From the NCBI GenBank assembly GCA_910579505.1, contig CAJTTZ010000001.1, positions 1-64,000 on the forward strand: DNA of 64,000 bases, in the 5' to 3' direction. The stretch is from an uncultured Lachnospiraceae bacterium. Its GTDB lineage: Bacteria; Bacillota; Clostridia; Lachnospirales; Lachnospiraceae. The notes under the pieces are model-generated. The model had not been told where the DNA came from. It saw nothing but the letters and a program-made list of their open reading frames with translations, and did not search any database. Positions 7,498 to 17,186 of the stretch are shown here, one piece after another (position 1 is the stretch's first letter; the number at the start of each line of letters is the position of its first letter). The position numbers and the translations under genes are program-made.

Positions 7498-8145
7498 AAT
7501 AAAGTTCCTCCTTTTTTGAGTTTTATATTGTTAGTATCTCATATAAAAAATGGAGTTTCCAGAGACAGGAGATCAAAAACGTGACAGCGGAGCACGAAAG
7601 GGAGAAAGCGTTAATGGAATATAAAGTGGCATGAATAAGAGAAATACAGTGTTCGCTGTTACTTGGCAATAATTGACAGGGTATTAGCATAGCGATATAA
7701 TGAAATGAAGGATGAATGTAGTCTGCTGATTGAATGGGTTCTAAGGGGAAAAGTAGTGTAACACTTTGGAGATGGGAAAAGCGGAGTAGGATATTTAGTG
7801 TAGAAGAACAAAATTTGCAGAGAAATTATGGAGAAACGGCTTATGAATATACTTGTGATCGGGAATGGGTTTGAATATACTTGTAATTGGGAATGGATTT
7901 GATCTGGCACATGGATTGCCTACGAAGTATGGGGATTTTTAAATTTGATATATAATAAAGGAAAATATTTCAATGATATCAGCAAAAGAGTTTTAAATAA
8001 TTTGTACACTTAAGTTTATTTAAAAATGGATATTATGCCAAATGTAATTAGGAGTACTATGAAAAAGGGATAAGAAACATATTAGGATGATAAATAGTAA
8101 ATGAATGAAGAAATTAAGTAAATTTTTTGGAAAGGATGCTTGTGT
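7498..8145. other. Decayed region with gene fragments
   Basis: No intact gene. Around 7570-7634 a frame reading TAEHEREKALMEYKVA then stop looks like the tail of a lost gene. An AbiH remnant follows at 7843. The stretch from 8014 to 8145 is AT-rich and should hold the promoter of the Trypco1 gene. Confidence 0.45.
7843..8013 (+). pseudogene. AbiH-like abortive infection gene, N-terminal remnant
   Basis: The frame from 7871 reads LNILVIGNGFDLAHGLPTKY then GDF and stop, which is the characteristic start of AbiH-family phage-exclusion proteins (ILxIGNGFDLxHGLPTxY). Just before it, 7843-7870 repeats the same start (MNILVIGNGF), so the first ten codons are duplicated in tandem and out of frame. 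After the stop a shift continues LIYNKGKYFNDISKRVLNN and stops at 8013. The rest of the ~300-residue gene is missing. Confidence 0.7.
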
Positions 8146-8472
8146 ATGGGAAGAATAATTAAATTGGAATATGATGAAAATCAATATGTTGAAGTTGAGT
8201 TGAAGCAAGATTATAATGTTGATGGGGGATTAGGTGGGTTAGATACAGTACTAGAGGTGGGACAAAAGACTTTTGAACGCTCCATTTCTAGATTAGTTTC
8301 CTTTTTAAATACGACGGCTTATAAAATTAAAGATAGTTTTAATAGCTCCAACATAAATGAAGTAAGTATTACTGTTGGAGTTTCTCTTAGTGCGGAGGGA
8401 AATTTAATAATTGCTAGTTCTACATCAGAGGTGAATTTAGCAGTTACCATAACTTTTAAGGGTGTGGATTGA
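8146..8472 (+). CDS. Trypsin-co-occurring domain 1 (Trypco1, CU044_2847-like) protein
   Basis: 108 residues, a small beta-rich domain with no signal or membrane segment. The order of motifs, an N-terminal IIKLEYDENQYVEVEL, a central helical FERSISRLVSFLNTTAYKIKD and a C-terminal SITVGVSLSAEGN followed by VNLAVTITFKG, matches the Trypco1 domain. Comparative genomics links that domain to trypsin/NTPase conflict systems. In those systems it is thought to be a partner or adaptor of the protease-bearing effector. The ATG at 8146 follows AAAGGATG. Its stop is one base before the ATG of the next gene, so the two are almost certainly co-translated. The very AT-rich composition is shared with the neighbouring cargo. 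Confidence 0.7.
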   Translation: MGRIIKLEYDENQYVEVELKQDYNVDGGLGGLDTVLEVGQKTFERSISRLVSFLNTTAYKIKDSFNSSNINEVSITVGVSLSAEGNLIIASSTSEVNLAVTITFKGVD

Positions 8473-8473
8473 A

Positions 8474-11400
8474 ATGGTTAAAAATGTTGTTAAAATTCTT
8501 GATGCTAATAAGGAACTTTTAGGTACAGGATTATTGCTTAATCACTGTGTTGTTACTGTAGATCATATTTTGGGAAAAGAAAAAAATTATTTCATTAAAA
8601 ACAGTAACGATATGTATATGGCTCAAGTGCTTTATAGAGGGAAAGATTTGTTCGTTGATGTTGCTATGCTATCAGTGGAGATTCAAGATAGCTACATACC
8701 TGAAATGCTTGAGGTAAAGATTAATGATAGTGTTGAAACGAAAGGGTTTCCGCAAGGAACTAAGTATAGCATTTATCCAGAAGGAAGGCATATTAGCGGA
8801 AAAGTGATTTCTCTTAATTATATAGATGTGTCTGAAAAATATTGTTATTGTGGCAATTATGTGACGATATCGAGTGCTGAAGAAGTTACTAGGGGCTTTT
8901 CTGGGTCACCAGTTTTTTCGGGGGATGCTTTAGTTGGTTTTATTGCTAGAATGCATATAGATGGTAAATCAAATAATTTTAATGTGATTCCTGTTTCGTA
9001 TTTTTTGGAAATGAATAATGGAGCATTTCGGAATTTATTTGGTAAGTACGTTAATTGTGATATACATAGTATAATAAATAAACCAAAAAAATCACTAATG
9101 AATCCTTTTCATTTTCGCTCTGAAACTATTGCTTTTTTTGGAAGAAGCGAACAAATAGATCAGATTTTCCAATTTTGCGCTAGTAGTCCTGCTGTCCAAT
9201 GGTGGGCAATAACAGGTGTGGGTGGTATAGGAAAAAGTAGATTGGCTTATGAGTTTGCTAAGAGTTTAAATAGAGACATATGGGATGTAATAATGTTAAA
9301 CACTTATGATTATGAATCTTTAAGTGTAAGAACTACAAACATTAGAAAGAATAAATTAATTGTACTTGATTATGTACAACAAAATATTCAAAATATAGGA
9401 AGATGGCTATATGAATTATCAGAGAATGATTTTGACTATAAAGTCAGAATTTTATTGTTGGAGAGATACGGAAGAAGTTATAAAGCTGCAAAATGGATTG
9501 AAAGACTTAATGAAAAAAATTGTGAATATGATGTGTTGATGAACATATGTTATAATCCAATGATGCAATTGGATCCCCCTTTTCTAGAATTAACATCGTT
9601 GTCAAGAGATGATTTGATTTCTATTGCACAGAGCTACTATTATTATAAGAAAAATGCTTTTATTGATAGCACCACAATTCAATTTATAATTGAACAATTA
9701 GGTGTGTTAGATCCAGGATTTAACCGACCACTATATTTAATTTTTCTTATTGACGCTTGGGTAGATAATGATGATTTATCAAAATGGAATAAAACATTTA
9801 TTTTGGAAAGTGTTTTAAAGAGAGAAATCCATCGAATTAAATTAATTATAAAAAATGTGTTTGATGATGACTTGCTTATAAAAGCATATTTAAATGTGTT
9901 GGTATATTCAACAATTTTGGATGGATTAGAGTATCCAAATGATTTTGAACTTATTTGTTTTGAGGAACTAAGTATTTTTAATGAGTCAATGGAGTATCAT
10001 AGGAAGGATATAATTGAGTTTTTCCAACAAATAGGTTTTCTGACTATGGATAGTGATGGAAAGTATTTTTTTGATGGTTTGAAACCAGATTTGCTAGGCG
10101 AATACTATATATTTAGTAATTATACTAATAGACTTTCAATTGAAAAAATTGTACGCCGTTCTTTAATGTTTTCAGAAAGGGCTTTTAGCTTTTATAATCG
10201 GTTAATAGATGATTATTCAGTAGAAACAGATTCTAATTTTAGAGAGCTTTTAGTAAATATAGATTCTAACGGCATGTCTTCAGAACAAGTTTTCCATTTC
10301 GCACAGTTTTTATGTGAAAGAATTGTAAGAGATAGTCGAAAATATTTAAAACAGTCTTTTGAACGTCTAAGTATATTATATACTCAAAATAGAAATGATG
10401 ATATTGCAGGATTATATGCATTTGCTTTATCAAATATGATTATTGAGTATAACTTGAAAAAGAACAAAGGTTTACTATTAAGATTAGAGAATTTATATTT
10501 TGAGTATAGTGAGTCTATAGATATTGCTATTGAATATGCAAGCTCTCTAGTACAAATTATTGAAAGGAAATCTATTTATGCTTCTAAAAAGGATTTTGAG
10601 AATTTAAAAAAATTGTATGAAAAAGAGAGCTTTATAGATAATTTAGATATAAACTTATATTATGCAAAGGCACTAAAAATTCTGTGCTCAAAGTCGGTTA
10701 ATAGTTATAATTCATGGAGGATTTGTAGAGAACTCAAAACGGTTTTTCAGAAATTTAATGAAAATGTTGAATTGCTTTTTTGGTATTGTCAAAGTTTATG
10801 TGTTATTGATACTACTATGATAAATATTGATTTAGTTTTATCTGAGTTAATTGATTTATGCCATTTTGCTTTATCGCTAAATCATCATATTTCTTGGGAT
10901 TTTTATAAATTACTTAAAAGTGTATTCCAAAAATTTAGCTTTAATGATGAATTTGTTTTTGTTTATACAAAATGTTTATGCAGTTTATATGTTAATAAAA
11001 ATAATGTTGTAAATATAATAATGGAATTGTTTCCATTATGCAATTATACATTTGTAATACCTGTTTATGGAAATTTTATAGTTGAAATGTGTAAATTAGG
11101 TATTTTATTGAAAGAGGAAGCATTATATTGGTTGAAATGCGAATATGATTTAAGTTTTTATAGAGAACAAATTGAAAATCTTTTTACAATAAATAATGTA
11201 GATATAATAGATAAGAAATGTGAAGTAAAAGCAATAGCAAAAGCAAAACCAAAAGCAAAACCAAAAGCAAAAGCAAAACCAAAAGCAAAACCAAAACCTA
11301 AGATAAATATTAATGAGGATTTAAATAAAGCAAAAAAATTAGCATGGCTTTCTCATAATTTAAATTATGAGCAATGCAAAAGTGTAGTAAATGAAATAGA

Positions 11401-12535
11401 AATGCTATATGAAAGGCATAAAGATATATTTGAATTTACAGAGTATTATTTAGCTGGATTAATAACATTAGCTAAATATCCTGATCAAAATTTGGCAGAG
11501 TTGCGGAAGTTAATTGATGATATTTTAAAAATATCAAATAAATATTTTTATAGACTTCAAGAAAACTTTAGAATTTCTGTATATGATACTATCGCAGAAA
11601 TTTCCAAATATGATCTATACTCAAAAAATATAATAATCTTATTGAATTCCGTAATTAAGAAAGCTGTAAAAGTTATTAGATCTGAAGAGGAAACTTCTAA
11701 AATCATGGAAATGCTTCTGGTGACTAATAATATAGATGTAGTTAAGGTAGAAGATTATTTTGAAAATGTAATTACAAATTATTATCAGAGCGAAATTATA
11801 CAACGACAGTTTGTTAAATATTTAAAAGGTACTAATATATGTGATTTGGAGTATATTCTAAAAAAGCTCCCTTTGTTTTATAATCTTCAATGTACATTTG
11901 TAGCTAATTTTTTGGCGAACAGAATTCAGTACGAATATAGAAAAGAGGATGAGAAAGCCATACAAAATATATCAGAATTTTTATCAAAAAATAAGATGAT
12001 CATATTAGCTAATGTATATTCTAAACTTGTATTGAATTTATTTTTAGAAACCCCCAAGCAAGAATATTATCATATTCTTCATGATTTGGAAGTTGAATAT
12101 CGCCCAAATACAGAAATTGCTGAAAATTATGCCAAATTACTGTTTAATTTGGAGAAAGAAGAAATATTTGGCAGCAATTATATACATGATCAATTTCGAG
12201 AACTTATAAATTTTTATTCTAATATAAATATTATTTTGTTGTTTCAAAAAACACTTTCGAGAATGGTTGTAGAATCAGTTTCAAAAGACAATAATTTTTT
12301 GAAATATATAGATGAACAGAAGGCGATTTATGATGAATATGAAACATTGGAACTTGCGATTGAATATTGCAAATCATTAGTTACAGTTTGCAGTTTTATT
12401 CCAGAAAGTGAGAATAGAAAAAATCTAACAAAAGTGAAAGAAATAAGTGATTGTTTTGGGGGGAAATTTTTTATGTGTTATGAGAAAATAATTATTAAAG
12501 AACTATTAAAAGGTGCAGGAGTATATGATATATAG
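8474..12535 (+). CDS. Trypsin-like protease fused to a STAND-type NTPase with helical repeats
   Basis: 1353 residues. Residues ~1-190 are a trypsin-fold serine protease with an intact triad: His31 in VTVDHIL, Asp62 in FVDVAML and Ser143 in RGFSGSPVF. A P-loop follows: GVGGIGKS at 248-255 and Walker B LIVLDYV with Asp299. The next ~1000 residues are predicted helical repeats without catalytic motifs, typical of the sensor arm of STAND proteins. A low-complexity Lys/Ala/Pro linker lies at ~919-943. Known family logic: sensing by the repeats, NTP-driven oligomerisation, then effector (here protease) activation. The ATG at 8474 is one base after the Trypco1 stop; an in-frame GTG at 8462 is less likely. 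Inference: an anti-phage or suicide system. The protease targets are unknown. Confidence 0.75.
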   Translation: MVKNVVKILDANKELLGTGLLLNHCVVTVDHILGKEKNYFIKNSNDMYMAQVLYRGKDLFVDVAMLSVEIQDSYIPEMLEVKINDSVETKGFPQGTKYSIYPEGRHISGKVISLNYIDVSEKYCYCGNYVTISSAEEVTRGFSGSPVFSGDALVGFIARMHIDGKSNNFNVIPVSYFLEMNNGAFRNLFGKYVNCDIHSIINKPKKSLMNPFHFRSETIAFFGRSEQIDQIFQFCASSPAVQWWAITGVGGIGKSRLAYEFAKSLNRDIWDVIMLNTYDYESLSVRTTNIRKNKLIVLDYVQQNIQNIGRWLYELSENDFDYKVRILLLERYGRSYKAAKWIERLNEKNCEYDVLMNICYNPMMQLDPPFLELTSLSRDDLISIAQSYYYYKKNAFIDSTTIQFIIEQLGVLDPGFNRPLYLIFLIDAWVDNDDLSKWNKTFILESVLKREIHRIKLIIKNVFDDDLLIKAYLNVLVYSTILDGLEYPNDFELICFEELSIFNESMEYHRKDIIEFFQQIGFLTMDSDGKYFFDGLKPDLLGEYYIFSNYTNRLSIEKIVRRSLMFSERAFSFYNRLIDDYSVETDSNFRELLVNIDSNGMSSEQVFHFAQFLCERIVRDSRKYLKQSFERLSILYTQNRNDDIAGLYAFALSNMIIEYNLKKNKGLLLRLENLYFEYSESIDIAIEYASSLVQIIERKSIYASKKDFENLKKLYEKESFIDNLDINLYYAKALKILCSKSVNSYNSWRICRELKTVFQKFNENVELLFWYCQSLCVIDTTMINIDLVLSELIDLCHFALSLNHHISWDFYKLLKSVFQKFSFNDEFVFVYTKCLCSLYVNKNNVVNIIMELFPLCNYTFVIPVYGNFIVEMCKLGILLKEEALYWLKCEYDLSFYREQIENLFTINNVDIIDKKCEVKAIAKAKPKAKPKAKAKPKAKPKPKININEDLNKAKKLAWLSHNLNYEQCKSVVNEIEMLYERHKDIFEFTEYYLAGLITLAKYPDQNLAELRKLIDDILKISNKYFYRLQENFRISVYDTIAEISKYDLYSKNIIILLNSVIKKAVKVIRSEEETSKIMEMLLVTNNIDVVKVEDYFENVITNYYQSEIIQRQFVKYLKGTNICDLEYILKKLPLFYNLQCTFVANFLANRIQYEYRKEDEKAIQNISEFLSKNKMIILANVYSKLVLNLFLETPKQEYYHILHDLEVEYRPNTEIAENYAKLLFNLEKEEIFGSNYIHDQFRELINFYSNINIILLFQKTLSRMVVESVSKDNNFLKYIDEQKAIYDEYETLELAIEYCKSLVTVCSFIPESENRKNLTKVKEISDCFGGKFFMCYEKIIIKELLKGAGVYDI
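11228..11300 (+). repeat. In-frame hexanucleotide microsatellite
   Basis: About a dozen 6-bp units alternating AAAGCA-like and AAACCA-like sequence encode a (Lys-Ala/Lys-Pro) linker. It joins two helical-repeat blocks of the trypsin-STAND protein. Copy change by slippage keeps the frame. Confidence 0.85.
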
Positions 12536-12652
12536 AGTAAGCAGGGATATGCAAAATAACAAAAGAAAGCCTCATATATTAGAATGAGAAAGGTATCGCA
12601 AGCTGATCTCAAAACAAAAGAGGCAGTTCACAGGGATAATTAGGGTTTATGA

Positions 12653-12952
12653 CCTGTAAGATGGAAATGCCAGTATCATTTCGTATTTATTCTGAAATAT
12701 CGGAAGAAAGTGCAGTATGGAAAACTATGGAATGATGAAAGGGAAATCATTATAACACTGTGGAGATATAAAGATGTACAGATTTTATATGGCGTGGTAT
12801 GCGGGGGTCATATTCATTTAAGCGTGGTAATATCACCAAAACTGGGCATATCAAGTTTCATGGAATCCTCGAAGAGGAAAAGCAAATGGTTGATTTATGG
12901 TAGGTCTCCAGAATTACAAAGTAAATGTGATAACTCATTTGAGATAAAATAA
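12653..12952 (+). pseudogene. IS200/IS605-type TnpA (Y1 transposase) remnant
   Basis: A frame open from 12653 reads CQYHFVFILKYRKK, then GGHIHLSVVISPKLGISSFM and KRKSKWLIYGR. These correspond to the start, the HUH metal motif (here H-I-H) and the following helix of IS200/IS605 TnpA. No start codon fits the N-terminus, and the C-terminal third with the catalytic-tyrosine helix is missing or degenerate. It lies between the two AT-rich defence-like cassettes and probably marks how one of them arrived or was broken. Confidence 0.7.
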
Positions 12953-13170
12953 GTTGATGTAAGTACAAATGATAATAGCGTTTAACTTGTAATATGGGGT
13001 GTAAGAGAGATAAAGAAATACCATGCATGAAAAGAATTTATGCGAATTATATTCACAAAGGATTAGAAATTAAAGTAGAGAATAAAAAGAATATATTGCA
13101 GAGTATGCATTGAATTTAGCTGCGACAAATGTTGTGCTGTTGGTGGGGATATATAGGAGGGGGAAGAGGT

Positions 13171-14682
13171 ATGGAAAATAATATTAAAAGCATAATGAAT
13201 GAGATCGAATTAGAAATAGGGAAATTAGATATTTTTACAAAGTTTAGTAAAGAAACAATTCTCTTAGGAGGATTGGCTGTGTGTAGAGAAAGAATAAATG
13301 GAATTATAGATTCTAATTCTTATGGGAAGGAATTGATTGATGAAATAGAAACTATTGATATGGTAACTCAATTAGCAAGTGATTATGCAGTTGGCAGTGA
13401 GAAAATAGATTTAAATAAAATAGAGGATTTAAATATATTTGATGACTTATATGCAAAAGCTAAGAATTATTTAGATATACATAATATCTATGAGATAGGT
13501 AAAGAAGGTATTTGCAAGTATAATATTGAAGGGAAAAACATAGCAGTAATATTTCAGTCGGATAGTTTTCACATAAATACAAGGATTGATATCCAAAATA
13601 TTATTACAAATATTAAGAACTCTGATATAAAAAGCAAGAGAATGGAAAGTGTGTTGGGTAAAAAAGAAAAGAATATTTATGAGTACGCTAGAAAAATAAT
13701 AAATTGTACACAAGAAGTTTTTTTAGATAATGAAATGATAATTAGTGGTTTCTCGATAGGAGATTATTGGAAGATAGAAGCCGTTATATTAGGTGTGTGT
13801 TTATGGGATTATGAAAAGTGTAAAAGGTATACAATTTTAGGAAAAGAAGAGAAAGAATTCATTGATTTTATTATTAAGGAAACAAATTTGCCAGAAGCTA
13901 TAGTAACATCTGTACTAGATTATCTTACATTCAATTTTCAAGATGCATTAAGTTTAATGTATACTCCATTAATAAAATTTGGAGAAATAGTTTATATCGG
14001 AACGTTTTTCTTTATAAATGCAAATTATGAAAGAAATTTAATGGCAACTATGAATGTAAAGAGTAAAAACATTATAGATTCTAATCAAAAGATAAAAGAA
14101 AAAAGTTTATTAAAGAAAATGCAAGAGATAGTAAAAAGGTATCCTAATTTATCATATATTAATAATAAAAAATTGAAAAATGATGACGGAAATATTGTTA
14201 CAGACATTGATTTTTTAGTTTATGATGAGAAGAATGCAATTGTAATTGAAACAAAAAATCTCTTGCAACCTTGTACGGTTTCTGAACATCTAAATTATAT
14301 TGGTAGAACAGAAAAAAAGGGGTTAAGAAAGGGATTTAAACAATTACAGAATATAAAAGAATTGTTGGAACAAGATAGAGAAAAGTATATAGAAGAAGTA
14401 TTAAAAAACAAAAATATTAATGCTATATTATATTTGCTTGTGACAAATGGTTATATTGGAAACATTGATAATTCAGAAATCAGTATTATGAATATTTTAA
14501 TGTTTGAAGAAATGATTGATGAATGTCATGGAGATTTGTTTCAGGTGTTTGAATATATATTAAATAAAAAATTTATGGCTACAATTAATTTTATTGAGGG
14601 AGAAAGAATAGTAGAGCTATTTGAATATACTTTTTGTATTCCTACATATTTAATTCCTAATGGTGAATTAGATAATTTGTAA
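13171..14682 (+). CDS. PD-(D/E)XK nuclease-like protein
   Basis: 503 residues, very AT-rich. The N-terminal ~300 residues are helical and not recognised. Residues ~330-440 carry a restriction-nuclease-like core: TDIDFLVYDEKNAIVIETKN, with Asp347, Glu360 and Lys362 spaced as in D-x(10-15)-E-x-K active sites, followed by helices with regularly placed Gln and Lys. Such domains cut nucleic acid or bind related substrates. The ATG at 13171 follows AGGAGGGGGAAGAGGT; a longer frame to 13129 reads as leader. A SEC-C zinc protein follows 154 bp later. Inference: a defence cassette. A cargo repair nuclease is an alternative. Confidence 0.55.
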   Translation: MENNIKSIMNEIELEIGKLDIFTKFSKETILLGGLAVCRERINGIIDSNSYGKELIDEIETIDMVTQLASDYAVGSEKIDLNKIEDLNIFDDLYAKAKNYLDIHNIYEIGKEGICKYNIEGKNIAVIFQSDSFHINTRIDIQNIITNIKNSDIKSKRMESVLGKKEKNIYEYARKIINCTQEVFLDNEMIISGFSIGDYWKIEAVILGVCLWDYEKCKRYTILGKEEKEFIDFIIKETNLPEAIVTSVLDYLTFNFQDALSLMYTPLIKFGEIVYIGTFFFINANYERNLMATMNVKSKNIIDSNQKIKEKSLLKKMQEIVKRYPNLSYINNKKLKNDDGNIVTDIDFLVYDEKNAIVIETKNLLQPCTVSEHLNYIGRTEKKGLRKGFKQLQNIKELLEQDREKYIEEVLKNKNINAILYLLVTNGYIGNIDNSEISIMNILMFEEMIDECHGDLFQVFEYILNKKFMATINFIEGERIVELFEYTFCIPTYLIPNGELDNL

Positions 14683-14836
14683 TATATTACGGTGTGTGAA
14701 ATATCTAATAAAAGATAATGATATCTATATCAAATTAATTAAGAAATTTTAATTTGAAAGAAGAGAAAGAATATCTTATGAAAAGGAATAGCTTGAATTA
14801 ATACATAGGTTTTGGATAAAAAGAGGGTAACTTAGT

Positions 14837-16483
14837 ATGTGGGAGAGGATATTTAGAAAAGGAAATACTTTGGAGTATAGAAAGAAGTATAGATGTCCAA
14901 TGTGCAGTGAATATACATTGCTGGTGATTCATGATGAAGCCTGTGAATGTGCAGAGGGGTGTGATGTAGATAGTCTTGGAAAGTCTGATATTAGAAAAAT
15001 AAAAGAACAAAATGATTTTAAGGGATACTTTACCAGTGAAGAGATAAAACAAAGTTTTTGGATAGATATTGATGAGATTGATAAGATATTTGACGAAATT
15101 GAAATTATACCAGAAACGTTTTCAATAAAACCTAAAACCAATAAAAAAATAATTGATTTACTTAGAAAGACAGACAATATTGATAAAAAATTAGATGATG
15201 TTGTAGTACATTATTTCAATTACTATGGATTAAATGGAATAAAAGAATATCAACCATATAATTATGTAATAACACTGGTGGAAGATATGCACTATTATAT
15301 GAATCTTACCTGCAAAGATCTTTATTTATTTGATTTAAGTGTTTCGGAAGTGTTGCCATACAAAGAATATATGTATTCTGGAAGATTTTTTGGAAATAAT
15401 GCAATAGATCACTTGTTTCAGGCGAATGAAAGAATGTATGTTATATTGGGATTAATATGTGGATATACCTTTGATAATGATTTAAGTAAAAATACAACAC
15501 CGAATATTTCTAAGGTCATAAAAAATAACACAATATTTGTGACAAATTTTAAAGAGACAATAGAACGATTAAAGTCAAATAATTTTTATGGACAACTAAA
15601 AGAAATTAGAGATTGCAATGAACATGATATGACTTATTTTTATAAAAAAATAGTGTCTAGAAAGATAAGTGATTTGGATGGGAATGAGGTCGATAAGCAA
15701 TTTTATATACCATTAACGGATAATATTTTATTTTGTTTGAATAAAATGTTTGAAATATTGGAATGCATCTTAAAATATATTGATAATAAATCATTGTATC
15801 AATTGAGAAGTTTTCCGATGTATGAATTATATAAACAAGAGAAAATTAAAAAAAATGATAAACAATATGATATAGAATATTACCGTCTATTAGACTCATA
15901 TAACCGTAATATTGAAAACAATATTGCGGATTTTTGGGGCAACATGATTGCTGCGGATGTTTATTTTAGACTTGATGAAGTATTGCATTGCATTCGGGAT
16001 ATATATAGTTATTATAATAACATCAATACAATAAGTGGAGTGGATTTTGAAAATTTTATAGGAATTGATTATATTATCTATAGTTCGCTTACAAGGCTGT
16101 ATTCTTGTTATGATAAAATTGCAGGATACCTTAAAGATATGTATAAAGAATATGATGAAATCAAATATTTTAAAGACTTTAAAAATATTGAATCGAAAAA
16201 AGGAATACAGAACATAATTAATTCCGTTTTAGATAACGATTATTATAAAGAACTTCAAGAGATAAGAAATATGGTATATCATAACTTAAGAGCAGGAATT
16301 ATTTTTGGTGAAGAGGCACAAAGGTACTATTTAGATATTTTAACACAAATTGTTTTAGAGAATGAGAGATTGCTATTTGAACTGTTAAAGGGAATAAAGC
16401 CTGTTGAAAAAAGTAAAATTGAAAGAAATGCCCTATGTCCATGCGGAAGTAAGAAAAAGTATAAATTTTGTCATGGAAAATAA
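14837..16483 (+). CDS. SEC-C zinc-motif protein with N-terminal Cys cluster
   Basis: 548 residues. An N-terminal zinc-ribbon-like cluster (RCPMCSEY and later ACECAEGC, residues ~20-44) is followed by a long helical middle. The final 18 residues form a SEC-C motif (CPCGSKKKYKFCHGK), a zinc site also found at the end of SecA and in many uncharacterised proteins, where it binds nucleic acid or partner proteins. No catalytic motif was recognised in the middle. The start ATG has only a modest site (AGAGGG, ten bases upstream). It lies downstream of the nuclease-like gene with the same orientation and composition, and terminators follow, which suggests a two-gene unit. Confidence 0.6.
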   Translation: MWERIFRKGNTLEYRKKYRCPMCSEYTLLVIHDEACECAEGCDVDSLGKSDIRKIKEQNDFKGYFTSEEIKQSFWIDIDEIDKIFDEIEIIPETFSIKPKTNKKIIDLLRKTDNIDKKLDDVVVHYFNYYGLNGIKEYQPYNYVITLVEDMHYYMNLTCKDLYLFDLSVSEVLPYKEYMYSGRFFGNNAIDHLFQANERMYVILGLICGYTFDNDLSKNTTPNISKVIKNNTIFVTNFKETIERLKSNNFYGQLKEIRDCNEHDMTYFYKKIVSRKISDLDGNEVDKQFYIPLTDNILFCLNKMFEILECILKYIDNKSLYQLRSFPMYELYKQEKIKKNDKQYDIEYYRLLDSYNRNIENNIADFWGNMIAADVYFRLDEVLHCIRDIYSYYNNINTISGVDFENFIGIDYIIYSSLTRLYSCYDKIAGYLKDMYKEYDEIKYFKDFKNIESKKGIQNIINSVLDNDYYKELQEIRNMVYHNLRAGIIFGEEAQRYYLDILTQIVLENERLLFELLKGIKPVEKSKIERNALCPCGSKKKYKFCHGK

Positions 16484-16523
16484 TTTGTATAATAACGTTG
16501 ATTGAACATTTATATAAATAATA

Positions 16524-16560
16524 AAAAGGACAATCTCTAAATTGGAGGTTGTTCTTTTTT
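16524..16560 (+). terminator. Terminator after the SEC-C gene
   Basis: GGACAATCTC (16528-16537) pairs with GAGGTTGTTC (16545-16554) with two G-U pairs and a 7-nt loop, followed by TTTTTT. Confidence 0.75.
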
Positions 16561-17186
16561 GATGTCATATTTTAGTAAATTATAGATAATACGAAAAATG
16601 GAAATAATCTGGTTGCAAATCAAATAGATAGTATGCAGATGGGGAGAAAACTATTTTACTATGTTGTATTTTATGATAGCAGTAGAAGAAAAGCAATAGA
16701 AAACATAGAAATTGCTGAATTTATTATAAAATAAAGATTATTTGGAGCATTAGAAAATAAATTTCTGATGCCTTTTTATTGTGGTTTATTTTTAGTAATA
16801 TTAAAAAACTCTATATTAGATGGATAGTGCAAAAGTTGAAAATATAACTCAACGGTAAAATCTATACTAATAATAGATAGAATTTCAAACGATAAGATTC
16901 TATCGAAATCAGAAATGAATTAAGAATTATAAATTATATGGATAAAATAATTCAGATAAAGAAAACTTAGCAGAAAACAATAAAATCGTTGAAACACCGA
17001 TAAAATAAGGTTTTCTAAATGTTTAAAATAAAAAGAAAGATAAATACCATCCTGTATTTTGACTTAATAAATAATATACATATATTTATTTTTCTTATTT
17101 AGTTCTAATTGCTATTACTTTATGTATAATTCAATGTTTTATAACACATTTCAGATATTTAATCCAGAAGAAAGGAGGATGAACTA
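16561..17186. other. AT-rich non-coding stretch before the recombinase module
   Basis: No gene is supported. A second terminator-like stem lies at 16747-16777 (GCATTAGAAA with TTTCTGATGC, then TTTTT). The remainder, about 400 bp of strongly AT-rich sequence, should contain the promoter of the recombinase operon and may hold a recombination site; no direct repeat long enough to name was seen. Confidence 0.45.

Noticed and set aside
7659..7910. 83-codon minus-strand frame across the AbiH remnant
   Set aside because: Low-complexity Ser/Phe/Ile-rich shadow in AT-rich decayed DNA; the plus strand shows the recognisable AbiH start.
8146..8472. Antitoxin of a toxin-antitoxin pair
   Set aside because: Size and coupling would allow it, but the domain pattern fits Trypco1 and the partner is a protease-NTPase rather than a small toxin.
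11228..11300. Possible CRISPR-like or iteron array
   Set aside because: The units are 6-bp microsatellite repeats inside a long reading frame, with no spacers.
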